Source: Novosphingobium panipatense (GTDB lineage Bacteria > Pseudomonadota > Alphaproteobacteria > Sphingomonadales > Sphingomonadaceae). From it: 64,000 nucleotides of DNA. The stretch is taken from the NCBI RefSeq assembly GCF_002149965.1, contig NZ_MSQB01000011.1:22134-86133 (forward strand), written 5' to 3'. Positions 43,926 through 52,699 of this stretch are shown here, one piece after another (the stretch's first letter is position 1; each line of letters begins with the position of its first letter). The notes under the pieces were generated by a model, which saw nothing but the letters and a program-made list of their open reading frames with translations, was not told the origin of the DNA and did no database searches. The translations under genes were made by a program, and so were the position numbers.

Positions 43926-44666
43926 TCAGCGCGCCAGGGCGAGCGGAACGGGTGCCCGGCTGATTTCCTCGACCGGAACGAAATCCGGGGTTTCGCGGAA
44001 TTCGCCGCCATGGGTGATCAGCCCCTGGTTCACCGCCCAGATCGCCGCCTGCGTGCGGTTCTGCACCATCAGCTTGCGCAGGATCGCCTTGACGTGGACT
44101 TTCACCGTCGCCTCGCTGATATCGAGACGATAGGCGATAACCTTGTTGGGATAACCCATGACCAGGCAGCGCAGCGTGTCGATCTCGCGATCGGAAAGCA
44201 GCTCGCTGAGCTGGACCTGCACTTCGGCCTTGCCTTCGGCGATGGCCTGCTTCTGCGGAAGATGCTGAAGCAGCGCGCTGGGCAATACCTTTTCACCCTG
44301 ATTAACCAATCGCAGCGACTCGATCAGGGGTTCGGCGCCGATTTCCTTGAGCAGGAAGGCATGGGCGCCAAGCTGGAAGGCTTCGACCATCTGGCCGAAT
44401 TCGAACTCGTCCGCCAGCAGGACCGCCCGCATATGGGGGTGGCGCTCCTTCATGGCCGGAAGGCATTCGAGCAGATCGCCGCAGGTTCCCATATCGAAAA
44501 CCGTGAGGCCCACCGCCGGAACATCGCTGTCGCTGAGCACCGCGTCACAGTCCTTGAAGAACCGGGTGCACGTGAATTCGCACTTGTCGAGGATCTTGCA
44601 GATCCCTTCCCTGACCAGGGAATTGAAACCGACAATGCTCACGCAAACTTCATCAAAAGTCGACAT
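43926..44666 (-). CDS. LuxR/NarL-type response regulator with degenerate receiver
   Basis: 246-aa transcription factor. The N-terminal 120 residues have a receiver-like fold (LVREGICKIL, a possible phospho-Asp in TVFDMG, the conserved Lys in AFLLKE), but the acidic pair of the phosphate pocket is replaced (VSIVGFN), so it may work without phosphorylation. The C-terminal HTH is complete: LSDREIDTLRCLVMGYPNKVIAYRLDISEATVKVHVKAILRKL. Very similar regulators accompany surface-polysaccharide clusters in alphaproteobacteria, which fits the glycan genes 1.2 kb away. GGAGAG precedes the ATG. Confidence 0.85.
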   Translation of the reverse strand: MSTFDEVCVSIVGFNSLVREGICKILDKCEFTCTRFFKDCDAVLSDSDVPAVGLTVFDMGTCGDLLECLPAMKERHPHMRAVLLADEFEFGQMVEAFQLGAHAFLLKEIGAEPLIESLRLVNQGEKVLPSALLQHLPQKQAIAEGKAEVQVQLSELLSDREIDTLRCLVMGYPNKVIAYRLDISEATVKVHVKAILRKLMVQNRTQAAIWAVNQGLITHGGEFRETPDFVPVEEISRAPVPLALAR

Positions 44667-44742
44667 CGTCTTTCTCTCCTGAATAACGGAAATACGGACG
44701 ACCCAAGTCATTATAATATTATTTTAGGGCTGCTCCCGACAC

Positions 44743-44896
44743 ACCTAAGCGCAGGACGAAGCAGCCAAAGGATTATCCCGATGGGAAAATCCCGAAATCA
44801 GAAATCATCGACAATCGCCGGATGAGATAGCCAGAATGGCAAGCCCCCCTTTGTATGCCCCCTATTTCCACCCACACCTTAGGTAGATCACCTTAG
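44743..44896. promoter_or_regulatory. Three ACCTWAG motifs upstream of the LuxR gene
   Basis: ACCTAAG (44743-44749), ACCTTAGGT (44876-44884) and ACCTTAG (44890-44896); the last two are 14 bp apart. They lie 80-230 bases upstream of the regulator start and could be its own binding sites. Motif identity is my reading, not a known consensus. Confidence 0.35.
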
Positions 44897-45042
44897 AACA
44901 TATCCTCGTCTTTAAGTCGAGGGGGTGGATGTGTTCTATTCGAGCCCCGAACGAGCATTCGAGGTGGTGCTCAATTCCTCTTATGATCAGTGAGATAACC
45001 CCCCTTTCCAAATGTTCATTCTGGAGGCGAGGGAGTCGACCG

Positions 45043-45064
45043 TATAATTCTGGTACAGTGTACC
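45043..45064 (+). promoter_or_regulatory. TATAAT box followed by a 13-bp dyad
   Basis: A consensus TATAAT (45043-45048) is followed four bases later by the perfect dyad GGTACAGTGTACC (45052-45064), where the transcription start would be. No good -35 is seen, suggesting an activator-dependent or alternative promoter. No gene lies downstream on this strand for 4 kb, so the product could be a non-coding RNA. Confidence 0.4.
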
Positions 45065-45706
45065 CCGAAAGAGGTAGCGTTAGTATAAGTCGCGCTTTTT
45101 CAAGGCGTTAACTTACACAAACTAATGCCTGCCCGAATTGCCGCAGGATGCCGGAAGGCCGCGCGGCTTACCGGCCCGAGGCGCGGGATGGGATCGCCGA
45201 TTCTGGAAAAGCCAGCTTTTCCGCCACGCGACTCGCGCTGCATCTGCCCATTGCCGTGGATCGGGCGAAAGACGGCTGAATTCAGACAGACACCATTGCG
45301 AATCGATTCCCCGAGTCGCGCGCCCTTCGATTCTCCTTCGCGGCTGCACCACTGTTATGCTGCACTGCCGTCGCAACTCCTGCAGGCCGATGCTCCAAGG
45401 TTGTACAGTAAACTAACCAGGCGAATCGATTCGGAGTGTGGCCGCGTCCATTGGAGCCTGTGCCCGGCTACCCATCGGCATAGTCTCCAGACGACATGCA
45501 AAGACGACGCAAAGAGAACATCCAAAGTATTCATTGCCTATACACGTACAGTTCGGAAGCGCACGAAAGATGCCAGAGACGTCACTCCGAATGCAGTCTT
45601 GCCTGTCGCGCTCAAAGGTCGCGGCAACGTAAGGCGGCAGCGACGGATCTGTGCGGAAATGTTCGGAACAAGGGCGCGGATGATACCGCGCTGCCGCAAG
45701 GGCATT

Positions 45707-45892
45707 TGTTTGAAAATCCGCCGCAGGCGGATTTTGGCGGCACCGGCCCTCTCCCCACCCGACCTCCCATCAGGATACACTCGTGAGAGGTCGGCCCCCT
45801 CAGCGAAAAGGTCCCCCGGACCTTTTCGTGTTCTTCGGGACGGGAGAGGGCCGGTGCCGCTCAAAAATGCCCTTCAGGCATTTTTCAAACAA
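45707..45892. repeat. Nested multi-hairpin repeat (family C, expanded copy)
   Basis: It opens with AAAATCCGCC/GGCGGATTTT as in the 13.7-kb copy. Outer arms GGCGGCACCGGCCCTCTCCC and GGGAGAGGGCCGGTGCCGC enclose the shared block ACCCGACCTCCCATCAGGATACAC plus an extra hairpin CGAAAAGGTCC/GGACCTTTTCG not found in the other copies, and it closes with AAAATGCC/GGCATTTTT. It ends 4 bases from the PIG-L stop and may be its terminator. Confidence 0.85.
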
Positions 45893-45896
45893 ATAC

Positions 45897-46580
45897 TCAG
45901 CGCTCGATCGCGCGCACCAGAACGAAGCCTTCGGCGGCTTCGGAAAAGACCGTCGAGCCGCGCAGGCGGGCCAGGGCCTCGATGGTGATCAGCGAGCGTT
46001 CGTCGGGAAAGTCGCGGACCTGGCTTTCGAACATCGCGAAGGCATCGAGCTTGCGTTGCAGCGTGGCGGCGATGTCGATGTGGACGTTCGGCACGAAGGG
46101 CGGCGTGAGCGGCGCGGCGTACCAGTTGGTTTCCGACAGCGTCTCGTAGGCGAGTATCCGCGTCGGCACGGTGCGGTCGCGCGGCCGGGCAGCCACCATC
46201 GCGGCAAGGAAGGCCAGTTGGTGATCCTGGTGGATATCGCCGAGAAACGGCACGAACAGCGTGTCCGGCCTGACCTCGCGGACCACCCTGCCCAGCGCCG
46301 CGTTAAGCTCCGCTGCGGGCACGATATCCAGCGAGGCCGCCGGGAAATCGAGCATATGCACCTGGCGCACGCCGATATGGGCATGGGCGCGGCGCATCTC
46401 GGCTTGGACGCGCGCCACCCCGTCCTCGGAAAAGGCCGGAGGCCGCCCGCTGGTGACGACCACCACCTGCACGTCCATTCCCGCAGCCGCCATGCGCGCC
46501 ATCGTGCCGCCGCAACCGAGAATCTCGTCATCGGGATGCGGCGCGACGACGAGGACCTTTCCGTAGTGTTCGAGAGCCAA
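45897..46580 (-). CDS. PIG-L family N-acetyl-sugar deacetylase
   Basis: 227-aa zinc deacetylase of the LmbE/PIG-L family, which removes N-acetyl groups from GlcNAc-containing sugars or sugar conjugates. The zinc site is PHPDDE near the start, with the third ligand region DIHQDHQ in the middle. It starts with TTG, preceded by AAAGGAT that spans the end of the formyltransferase gene, leaving 3 bases between the two genes, so they are co-translated. In this setting it probably frees an amino group on a nucleotide sugar or on a growing glycan. Confidence 0.85.
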   Translation of the reverse strand: MALEHYGKVLVVAPHPDDEILGCGGTMARMAAAGMDVQVVVVTSGRPPAFSEDGVARVQAEMRRAHAHIGVRQVHMLDFPAASLDIVPAAELNAALGRVVREVRPDTLFVPFLGDIHQDHQLAFLAAMVAARPRDRTVPTRILAYETLSETNWYAAPLTPPFVPNVHIDIAATLQRKLDAFAMFESQVRDFPDERSLITIEALARLRGSTVFSEAAEGFVLVRAIER

Positions 46581-46583
46581 GCG

Positions 46584-47489
46584 CTATCCTTTCAGCACGG
46601 CATGCAGGGGCGGAGGCTTGCCCTCGGCCATTTCCCAGTCGGTCAGTTCGAGCAGGCCCTCGCCGGTCTGCACCGTCAGCACGCCCTCGCGGCTGGCCAT
46701 GACTTGTCCGGGAATGGCGTGATGCCGGTCGGCGCCGCCCACCGGGCGGGTCGCCCAGACGGTGAGCTTGCGCCCGGAAACATGGGTGAAGGCCCCCGGA
46801 TAGGGCCGCCCCACCGCGCGGACCAGCCGGTCGATCGCAGAGGCCGGATCGCGCCAGTCGATCAGGCCGTCGGCGGGGGTGCGTTTGGTCGCCCAGGTCG
46901 CATAGCGTTCGTCCTGTACCCGGCGTGGCTGCTCGCCCGCCGCCAGCCGGGGCAGCGCGTCCTTCAGCATCGCGCGCAATGCGTCCATGTGCTTGTCGTA
47001 GAGCCCTTGCGCGGTCTCGTCGCGGGCAAGGTGGAAATAGTGCTGCGCCAGGATGTCGCCGTCGTCGGTGCCTTCCGCGATCCAGAACAGGCTGGAGGCC
47101 GAGATCGGCTCGTCCAGCAGGATCGTCCAGGGGATCGCCGCCCTTCCCCGCAGGCGCGGCAAGGGCGCGGGATGATAGCCGATCGCCCCTTTGGCGGCGA
47201 TCGACAGGAATTCCGGGCCGACGATCTGCGACCAGCCGACCACGAAGACGTAGTCCGGCCGCTCCGCGCGGACCAGTTCGAGCACCTCGGGGTCGTTGCT
47301 GCGGGCGATATGGGCCAGCCGCGCGCCGGCCTTCCGCGCGAAAGGCGCCATATCCACGAGGTCGGAGTGGCGCCCGTGCAGCTCGGGCGGGAGGGTTCCC
47401 ACCAGGGTAAGCTCCCAGCCCGGCGCCTCCGCCAGTTCCTCGACAAGAACCTGGGTGCTCCCGACGGCACCGATCACGACAGCCCGCAT
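46584..47489 (-). CDS. Formyltransferase-family enzyme (sugar N-formyltransferase likely)
   Basis: 301-aa protein of the formyl-THF-dependent transferase family (Fmt/ArnA-N fold). The cofactor-site block reads GYHPAPLPRLRGRAAIPW and is followed by the Asp motif EGTDDGDILAQ; the usual Asn before the His is Gly here, as I recall for other enzymes in sugar clusters. A C-terminal Fmt-like domain follows. It is unlikely to be the initiator-tRNA formyltransferase: it sits between a glycosyltransferase and a deacetylase, not beside def. N-formylation of an amino-deoxy sugar is the best inference. It starts 5 bases after the GT4 stop. Confidence 0.78.
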   Translation of the reverse strand: MRAVVIGAVGSTQVLVEELAEAPGWELTLVGTLPPELHGRHSDLVDMAPFARKAGARLAHIARSNDPEVLELVRAERPDYVFVVGWSQIVGPEFLSIAAKGAIGYHPAPLPRLRGRAAIPWTILLDEPISASSLFWIAEGTDDGDILAQHYFHLARDETAQGLYDKHMDALRAMLKDALPRLAAGEQPRRVQDERYATWATKRTPADGLIDWRDPASAIDRLVRAVGRPYPGAFTHVSGRKLTVWATRPVGGADRHHAIPGQVMASREGVLTVQTGEGLLELTDWEMAEGKPPPLHAVLKG

Positions 47490-47494
47490 CGCCC

Positions 47495-48778
47495 TTAACC
47501 CGCGACGGCCCGCGACGGCCCTCCGCCCGCTGCGGAGCCAAGCCCTTGCAGATGCGGCCCTGTCGTTTCGGGGCCCTTGGTTCCGGGGCCCATCGTTTCG
47601 GGCGGAAGATCGTCGCCGGAGGCCGCGCGGACCGTCGCCGGCTCGTTCCAGGGTTCGCGCAGGAGGTCCATCTCGTCGAGCAACTGGTGGTTCACCTTGC
47701 GCACGTCGTAGATCTTCTCGGCCAGGTCGCGCGAGCGGGCGGCCATGCTGGTGACCAGCGCGGGCGCCTCTATGAAGCGCTGCATGGCCGCTTTCAGCGC
47801 CGCGGCATCGCGCGGGGCGACGAGGAAGCCGTTCTCGCCCTCGATGATCGGCTCGCGGCAGCCCGGCATGTCGGTGGTGATGACCGGACGCCCGGTCGCC
47901 ATGGCTTCGAGGATCGTGCGGGGCAGCCCCTCGCGGTAATAGGACGGCAGCACGAAGACCGAGCAACTCGCCAGATAGGGGCGCACGTCGCTGGTGCCGG
48001 GGATGAACTGGACCGGGTACTGGCGCGCCAGCCGGGCGCATTCCACTTCGTCGATCCCGGTGGGATTGTCGCGCTCGTAATGGCCCAGCACGCAGAACTC
48101 CACCTCCGGGTGGTCGAGCTTGAGCTGACGCGCGGCCTCCAGGAATTCGTAGATGCCCTTGTCGCGCATGAGGCGGCCCACCAGCAGGAACCGCAGGCGG
48201 CCCCGCGGCAGCGGTTCGAGGCGGAAGCGTTCGAGGTCGATGCCCGATCCCGGCACCTGCACCACGTTCTGGCGCGGGGTGACGATGCCCAGGTCGATCA
48301 TGTCCTGCCGGTCGTCGGCATTGAACACGAAGACCCCGCGCGCGCGGCGCACCGCCTCGCGGTAGAGCCGGGTCACTACCCAGCGCAGGCCCTTGCGAGC
48401 GCCGCTGTCCTCGCTGAACACATAGCCGAGGCCCGACATCAGCGCGAAGAAGCGCGGCACGCAGAGCATGCGGGCAGCGATGCCGCCGTAGATTATCGGC
48501 TTCTGGGTATAGGCCAGCACGAGATCCGGCTTCTCCGCCATCATCAGCCGCACGTAGGCGGAGAGCAGCGCCGCATCCTTCGCAGGATTGGTGCCGGTGC
48601 GCGCCATGGGCACGATGCGCAGGCCGATGCCCCAGGCGGCGAGGTCCCTCTCCACGGCGGGGTTGCTGTCTGGCGCCACGGCGACGACCTCATGCCCGTT
48701 CGCCTTCAATTCCCGGAGCAGCGCGCCCCGGAAATTGGTGAGCGAATAGGCCAGACTGGACAGGACGAGTATCTTCAT
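47495..48778 (-). CDS. GT4 family glycosyltransferase
   Basis: 427-aa retaining glycosyltransferase of family 4 (GT-B fold). The N-terminal fold starts MKILVLSSLAYSLTNFRG, the donor site has LLVGRLMRDKGIYEFLEA and the E-x7-E motif in REGLPRTILEAM. The overall pattern (ALMSGLGYVF, GSGIDLERF) resembles WbpA/PglA-like transferases that add the second sugar to an undecaprenyl-linked HexNAc; that is inference. The tail is low complexity, with repeated Gly-Pro-Glu/Lys-Thr. First gene of the leftward operon. Confidence 0.87.
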   Translation of the reverse strand: MKILVLSSLAYSLTNFRGALLRELKANGHEVVAVAPDSNPAVERDLAAWGIGLRIVPMARTGTNPAKDAALLSAYVRLMMAEKPDLVLAYTQKPIIYGGIAARMLCVPRFFALMSGLGYVFSEDSGARKGLRWVVTRLYREAVRRARGVFVFNADDRQDMIDLGIVTPRQNVVQVPGSGIDLERFRLEPLPRGRLRFLLVGRLMRDKGIYEFLEAARQLKLDHPEVEFCVLGHYERDNPTGIDEVECARLARQYPVQFIPGTSDVRPYLASCSVFVLPSYYREGLPRTILEAMATGRPVITTDMPGCREPIIEGENGFLVAPRDAAALKAAMQRFIEAPALVTSMAARSRDLAEKIYDVRKVNHQLLDEMDLLREPWNEPATVRAASGDDLPPETMGPGTKGPETTGPHLQGLGSAAGGGPSRAVAG

Positions 48779-49296
48779 GCGTAATCGAGCCCCAGGCTGA
48801 CGGATGGTGCCGTGAGGCCGCCACCACGCCCCCGCGTGAGTGCCCCCATCCCTTGTCGCCCTGAATGATGGCCCTCGAACCGCTGATCGCAAGCGACTAA
48901 TCGGCTGATAGCCCTTCGAGATAAACGGCGGCGATTAAGGGATGGGGCAGCACGGCGAAGCCCGCTCCCTTTGGATCAGCGCCCTGTCCGACAGTCGAAA
49001 CCGCGACCTATTCGCAAGAGTATCGGCAATTACGGTTGATGGCTTCATGCACAAGTGCGCGGGCCGGAAATGGTCAATAGATCATGAACAAGAAGGTCGG
49101 ATGCGGCCCTTCGAGCATTGTTGCCGGTCCCGAAAAAGCCCCGGAAATGCCCTCCCGAAAAGGCAGGGCGGAAGAGCCGGAGCCGAAAAGGCCAGGGAAA
49201 TGAAGGCAGGCTCGGCGGAACTGCGTTCCGGGAAAAATGGGACTGAAGGACACCGCGCTGCGGCACCGGACCCGAACAGCTGAGAAGGTCGACGCG
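48779..49296. other. Divergent promoter region of the two glycan operons
   Basis: 518 bases between the two opposite operons. No gene is supported: one rightward frame (from 48942) lacks motifs and its codon pattern is poor. An 11-bp inverted repeat CCCCATCCCTT/AAGGGATGGGG (48844-48854, 48937-48947) with an 82-base loop is the only clear structure. Such length suggests shared control of both operons. Confidence 0.5.
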
Positions 49297-51393
49297 ATGA
49301 GTCATACCGCTACAGGAGGCAGTGCCACGATGTCCGTCGGCACCGCGAACAGGTTCCTCAAGGTACGCAAGTTCGGTTCGTCAAACGCGCGTTCGCGTTC
49401 TTCCGTGTCCCAGTTCAGCCTGCGGCGCACGTTCCGCAACACCGTGCTGATGACGATCGACTTCCTGGTCCTGTCGCTGACCCTGGCGCTGGCGTTCGAA
49501 CTGATCGGCAAGACGGGCTTTCCCAAGTCCGACGGTCATCTCGGCGCGATCCTCTCCTTCGCATTGGTGGTGATCGGGGTGTTCTACACGGCGGGCATCT
49601 ATCGCCGGTCGTGGCGCTATTTCAGCTTTTCCCATGCAATCCAGCTGGCCATGCTGACCCTGCCCGCCTTCGCGCTGGCCTGGGTGGCGATCCTGATCGT
49701 GCCGGGCGTTCGCGCCGAGCGCGGCCAGCTGATGGAAATCGCGCTGGCCCAGTGGCTCTTCGCGATGACCGCGCTGTTCTTCGTGCGCGGCGCCCGCCGC
49801 GCCCTGCGTGAAAAACTGACCCATACCGCCAAGGCGCTGCCCGCCCATGTCGACAGCAAGAACCTGCGCGGCGCCCTGCTGGTCGGCTCGCCGGACTGGG
49901 TGCTCTCGATCATCGAGATGCTCAAGCGCGAGACCACGCCCAGCTTTTTCGTCACCGGCATCCTGCTGCCCGCCGACAACGACACCCTGCAACAGATCGC
50001 CAGCGTGCCCGTGCTGGGCAGCCACGACGATCTGGCCCATGCGGTCGAGACCTTGGAGCTTCAGGGCCGCCGCCCCTCGCTGGTGATCGCCTGCGACGAC
50101 GGCACCGATCTTTCCAACCGCGAGATGGCGCGCCTTACCTCGCGCGCCCGCAATCTCGGCCTCGAACTCTCGCGCATCCGTGACGGCTGGAGCCATATCC
50201 TCCAGCGCAACCACGGCGCATCGCCGGACGAGCTTTCGGTGAAGGACCTGCTTGGCCGCAACGAATTCACGCTGGAAGGTGAGCAGGTCACCAGCCAGAT
50301 TTCCGGCAAGTGCGTGCTGGTGACGGGCGCCGGCGGCACGATCGGCGGCGAACTGTGCTGGCAGCTCGCCAGCTTCCGCCCCTCGCGCCTGGTGCTGGTG
50401 GAGCACAGCGAATACCACCTCTACGCGATCGAGATGAAGCTGCGCGAGCAGTACCCCGATCTCGATATTCAGCCCGAGCTGTGCAACATCCGCGAGCGCG
50501 ACGAAGTGCGCCGGGTGTTCGAACGCCACCGGCCGGTGATTGTCTACCATGCCGCCGCGCTCAAGCATGTGCCCATCGTCGAGGCCAGCCCTTGCGCCGG
50601 GGTCCATACCAATATCCTCGGCACCCGGATCGTCGCCGACGCGGTCTGCGAATATTCGGCCAAGGCCATGGTCCAGGTCTCCACCGACAAGGCGGTGAAC
50701 CCGGTGGGCATGATGGGCGCCACCAAGCGCGTGGGCGAACTCTACAGCCAGGCGCTCGACATGTGCGGCGTCGACGATCCCGAGGCCCCGCGCTTCATGA
50801 CCGTGCGCTTCGGCAACGTGCTGGGATCGAGCGGCTCGATCGTTCCGCTGTTCCACCGCCAGCTGCGCGAAGGCCGCGCCCTGACGGTGACCCATCCCGA
50901 TATCGAACGCTTCTTCATGACCGTGCGCGAGGCGGTGCAGCTGATCCTGCAGAGCAGTTCGGCAGCGCTCAGCCAGAATTCCCAGCGCGGCACGATCTTC
51001 GTGCTCGACATGGGCAAGGCGGTGCGCATCGTCGACCTCGCCTACCGCATGATCCGCCTCTACGGTCTCCAGCCGGAGATCGACGTGCCGGTGGAATTCG
51101 TCGGCCTGCGCCCCGGCGAGAAGCTCTATGAGGAGCTGTTCGACATCTGCGAGGAGCAGCTGCCCTCCGGCATCAAGGGCATCTTCGAGGCCCAGTCCAA
51201 ACCGATCCCCCTGCCCTTCATCTCGCGCAGCATCGACCGCCTCGCCCGTGCGGTGGAGCTGGGCGACCATACCGAAGCGCGGCGGATCACCCATACGCTC
51301 GTCAAGGTTCCCAGCGGCAGCGCCGGTTTCGAGGTGATCGAGAACCAGAGCCTGATCCATCCGCACGGCACCGGCGAACCGGTAAAGGCTTGA
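49297..51393 (+). CDS. Membrane nucleotide-sugar 4,6-dehydratase (WbpM/PglF/CapD type)
   Basis: 698-aa inner-membrane enzyme. Four transmembrane helices lie in about residues 45-170, then a Rossmann-like domain (LRGALLVGSPDWVLSIIEML), then the catalytic SDR domain with VLVTGAGGTIGGE, the DKAVNPVGMMGATKR block where Met replaces the SDR tyrosine, and RFGNVLGSSGSI. That Met is typical of UDP-GlcNAc 4,6-dehydratases such as WbpM and PglF. Product would be UDP-4-keto-6-deoxy-HexNAc. The ATG at 49297 follows AGAAGG; 49237 is a possible longer start. Confidence 0.92.
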   Translation: MSHTATGGSATMSVGTANRFLKVRKFGSSNARSRSSVSQFSLRRTFRNTVLMTIDFLVLSLTLALAFELIGKTGFPKSDGHLGAILSFALVVIGVFYTAGIYRRSWRYFSFSHAIQLAMLTLPAFALAWVAILIVPGVRAERGQLMEIALAQWLFAMTALFFVRGARRALREKLTHTAKALPAHVDSKNLRGALLVGSPDWVLSIIEMLKRETTPSFFVTGILLPADNDTLQQIASVPVLGSHDDLAHAVETLELQGRRPSLVIACDDGTDLSNREMARLTSRARNLGLELSRIRDGWSHILQRNHGASPDELSVKDLLGRNEFTLEGEQVTSQISGKCVLVTGAGGTIGGELCWQLASFRPSRLVLVEHSEYHLYAIEMKLREQYPDLDIQPELCNIRERDEVRRVFERHRPVIVYHAAALKHVPIVEASPCAGVHTNILGTRIVADAVCEYSAKAMVQVSTDKAVNPVGMMGATKRVGELYSQALDMCGVDDPEAPRFMTVRFGNVLGSSGSIVPLFHRQLREGRALTVTHPDIERFFMTVREAVQLILQSSSAALSQNSQRGTIFVLDMGKAVRIVDLAYRMIRLYGLQPEIDVPVEFVGLRPGEKLYEELFDICEEQLPSGIKGIFEAQSKPIPLPFISRSIDRLARAVELGDHTEARRITHTLVKVPSGSAGFEVIENQSLIHPHGTGEPVKA

Positions 51394-51406
51394 GGAGAAC
51401 GCATCC

Positions 51407-52699
51407 GTGAATCTGGCCAGTACGCCCGCAGTCGAGGATTCCTCCCCGACGCTGGACATCCTTCCCGCTGCCTCCTCTTCGCCTCCCGAGCCGGTCCGCA
51501 GCCTCTGGCCCCGGCACGAGCCTGACGAGATCGAGGCCGTCGCCCATGTCCTGCGCTCCGGCAAGGTCAACGCACTCGTCCACGGCGAGCAGAACCGCGC
51601 CTTCGCGGCGGAATTCGCCCGCTTCGTCGGCATGCCGGAGGGCCAGTACCCCAGCGGTCTTTGCATCGCCAATGGCACGCTCACGCTGGAAGTGGCGCTC
51701 CGCGCGCTCGGCGTCGGGCCGGGACACGAAGTGATCGTGCCCGCCCGCAGCTTCTTCGCGACGGCCAGTTGCGTGCTGGCGGTGGGCGCACTGCCGGTCT
51801 TCGCCGATGTCGATCCGGTCAGCCAGAACATCGATCCCGCCTCGGTCGAGCGGCTGGTGACGCCCGCCACGAAGGCAGTGATCTGCGTCCATCTGGCCGG
51901 CTGGCCCTGCGACATGGATGCGCTCGGGCGGATCTGCGACGAACACGGCCTTTCCCTGATCGAGGACTGCGCCCAGGCCCACGGCGCCACCTGGAAGGGG
52001 CGCCAGGTCGGCTCGTTCGGCGCGGCATCGTCGTTCTCGTTCTGCACCGACAAGATCATGTCGACCGGCGGCGAAGGCGGGCTGCTGCTGCTGCGCGACC
52101 CCGAGGCATGGCTGCGCGGCTGGGCCTTCAAGGACCACGGCAAGAGCTACCGCAAGGTCACCGAAGGCGCGGCAGGCGGTACGCCGGGCGCCTTCCGCTA
52201 TATCCACGACGGTCCCGGCTCCAACTACCGGATGACCGAGATGCAGGCCGCGCTCGGCCGCTGTCAGCTGGGCAAGCTGCCGCGCTGGCTGGCGGCCCGG
52301 CGCCGCAACGCCGAAACGCTGCTCGGCGCGCTGGCCGGCGTGCCCGGCCTGCTGCTGCCCGAACCGCCCGCGCATATCGGCCATGCCTGGTACAAGTTCT
52401 ATGCCCGCCTCGACGGCCCCGAAGAGCAGGTCGAGGAACGCCGCCGCACGGTGCTGGCCGGTCTGCTGGCGCGCGGCATTCCGGCAGGCAGCGGCTCCTG
52501 CCCCGACATGAGCCGCGAAGAGGCGCTGCACGGCCTGCCCGTCCGCCGCGACGGCACGCTGGCGAATGCCGTGGCGCTGGGCCGCCGGACCCTGATGTTC
52601 CCGGTCGACCATACGCTGGAGACGCGGGACATGCTGCGCATGGCCGAGGCCCTGCGCGAGACGATGCCCGAGACGATGCCGGAGACGACTACCCGATGA
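51407..52699 (+). CDS. DegT/DnrJ/EryC1/StrS aminotransferase
   Basis: 430-aa PLP-dependent sugar aminotransferase. The Schiff-base Lys is in SFCTDKIMSTGGEGG, and the cofactor-binding DVDPVSQNID and EDCAQAHGA blocks are present. It would aminate the 4-keto sugar made by the preceding enzyme. It starts with GTG after GAGGAG, 13 bases beyond the dehydratase stop, and its TGA overlaps the next gene's ATG. The N-terminus has a Ser/Pro-rich extension of about 30 residues, and the tail carries a short ETMPETMPET repeat. Confidence 0.9.
   Translation: MNLASTPAVEDSSPTLDILPAASSSPPEPVRSLWPRHEPDEIEAVAHVLRSGKVNALVHGEQNRAFAAEFARFVGMPEGQYPSGLCIANGTLTLEVALRALGVGPGHEVIVPARSFFATASCVLAVGALPVFADVDPVSQNIDPASVERLVTPATKAVICVHLAGWPCDMDALGRICDEHGLSLIEDCAQAHGATWKGRQVGSFGAASSFSFCTDKIMSTGGEGGLLLLRDPEAWLRGWAFKDHGKSYRKVTEGAAGGTPGAFRYIHDGPGSNYRMTEMQAALGRCQLGKLPRWLAARRRNAETLLGALAGVPGLLLPEPPAHIGHAWYKFYARLDGPEEQVEERRRTVLAGLLARGIPAGSGSCPDMSREEALHGLPVRRDGTLANAVALGRRTLMFPVDHTLETRDMLRMAEALRETMPETMPETTTR

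Larger units (their letters stand above)
44667..45706. other. 1-kb AT-richer gene-free region beside the glycan cluster
   Basis: No convincing gene on either strand. The frames that stay open have no ribosome binding site, no motif and run into repeat DNA. The first 450 bases are markedly AT-richer than the rest of the window, with TTATAATATTATTTTAG at about 44711, the palindrome TCCCGATGGGA (44777-44787), three ACCTWAG motifs and a perfect -10 box at 45043. It looks like a long regulatory region, perhaps with an untranslated RNA, or the remains of a replaced segment. Confidence 0.5.

Noticed and set aside
45125..45988. Rightward 287-codon frame before the PIG-L gene
   Set aside because: Runs through the palindromic repeat and into the antisense of the deacetylase; composition unlike a gene and no known domain.
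46584..47489. Methionyl-tRNA formyltransferase (fmt)
   Set aside because: Context is a glycan operon, no def neighbour, and the cofactor-site Asn is absent; a sugar formyltransferase is more likely.
48942..49283. 113-codon frame in the divergent glycan promoter region
   Set aside because: No start signal, no motif, overlaps the leader of the dehydratase gene.
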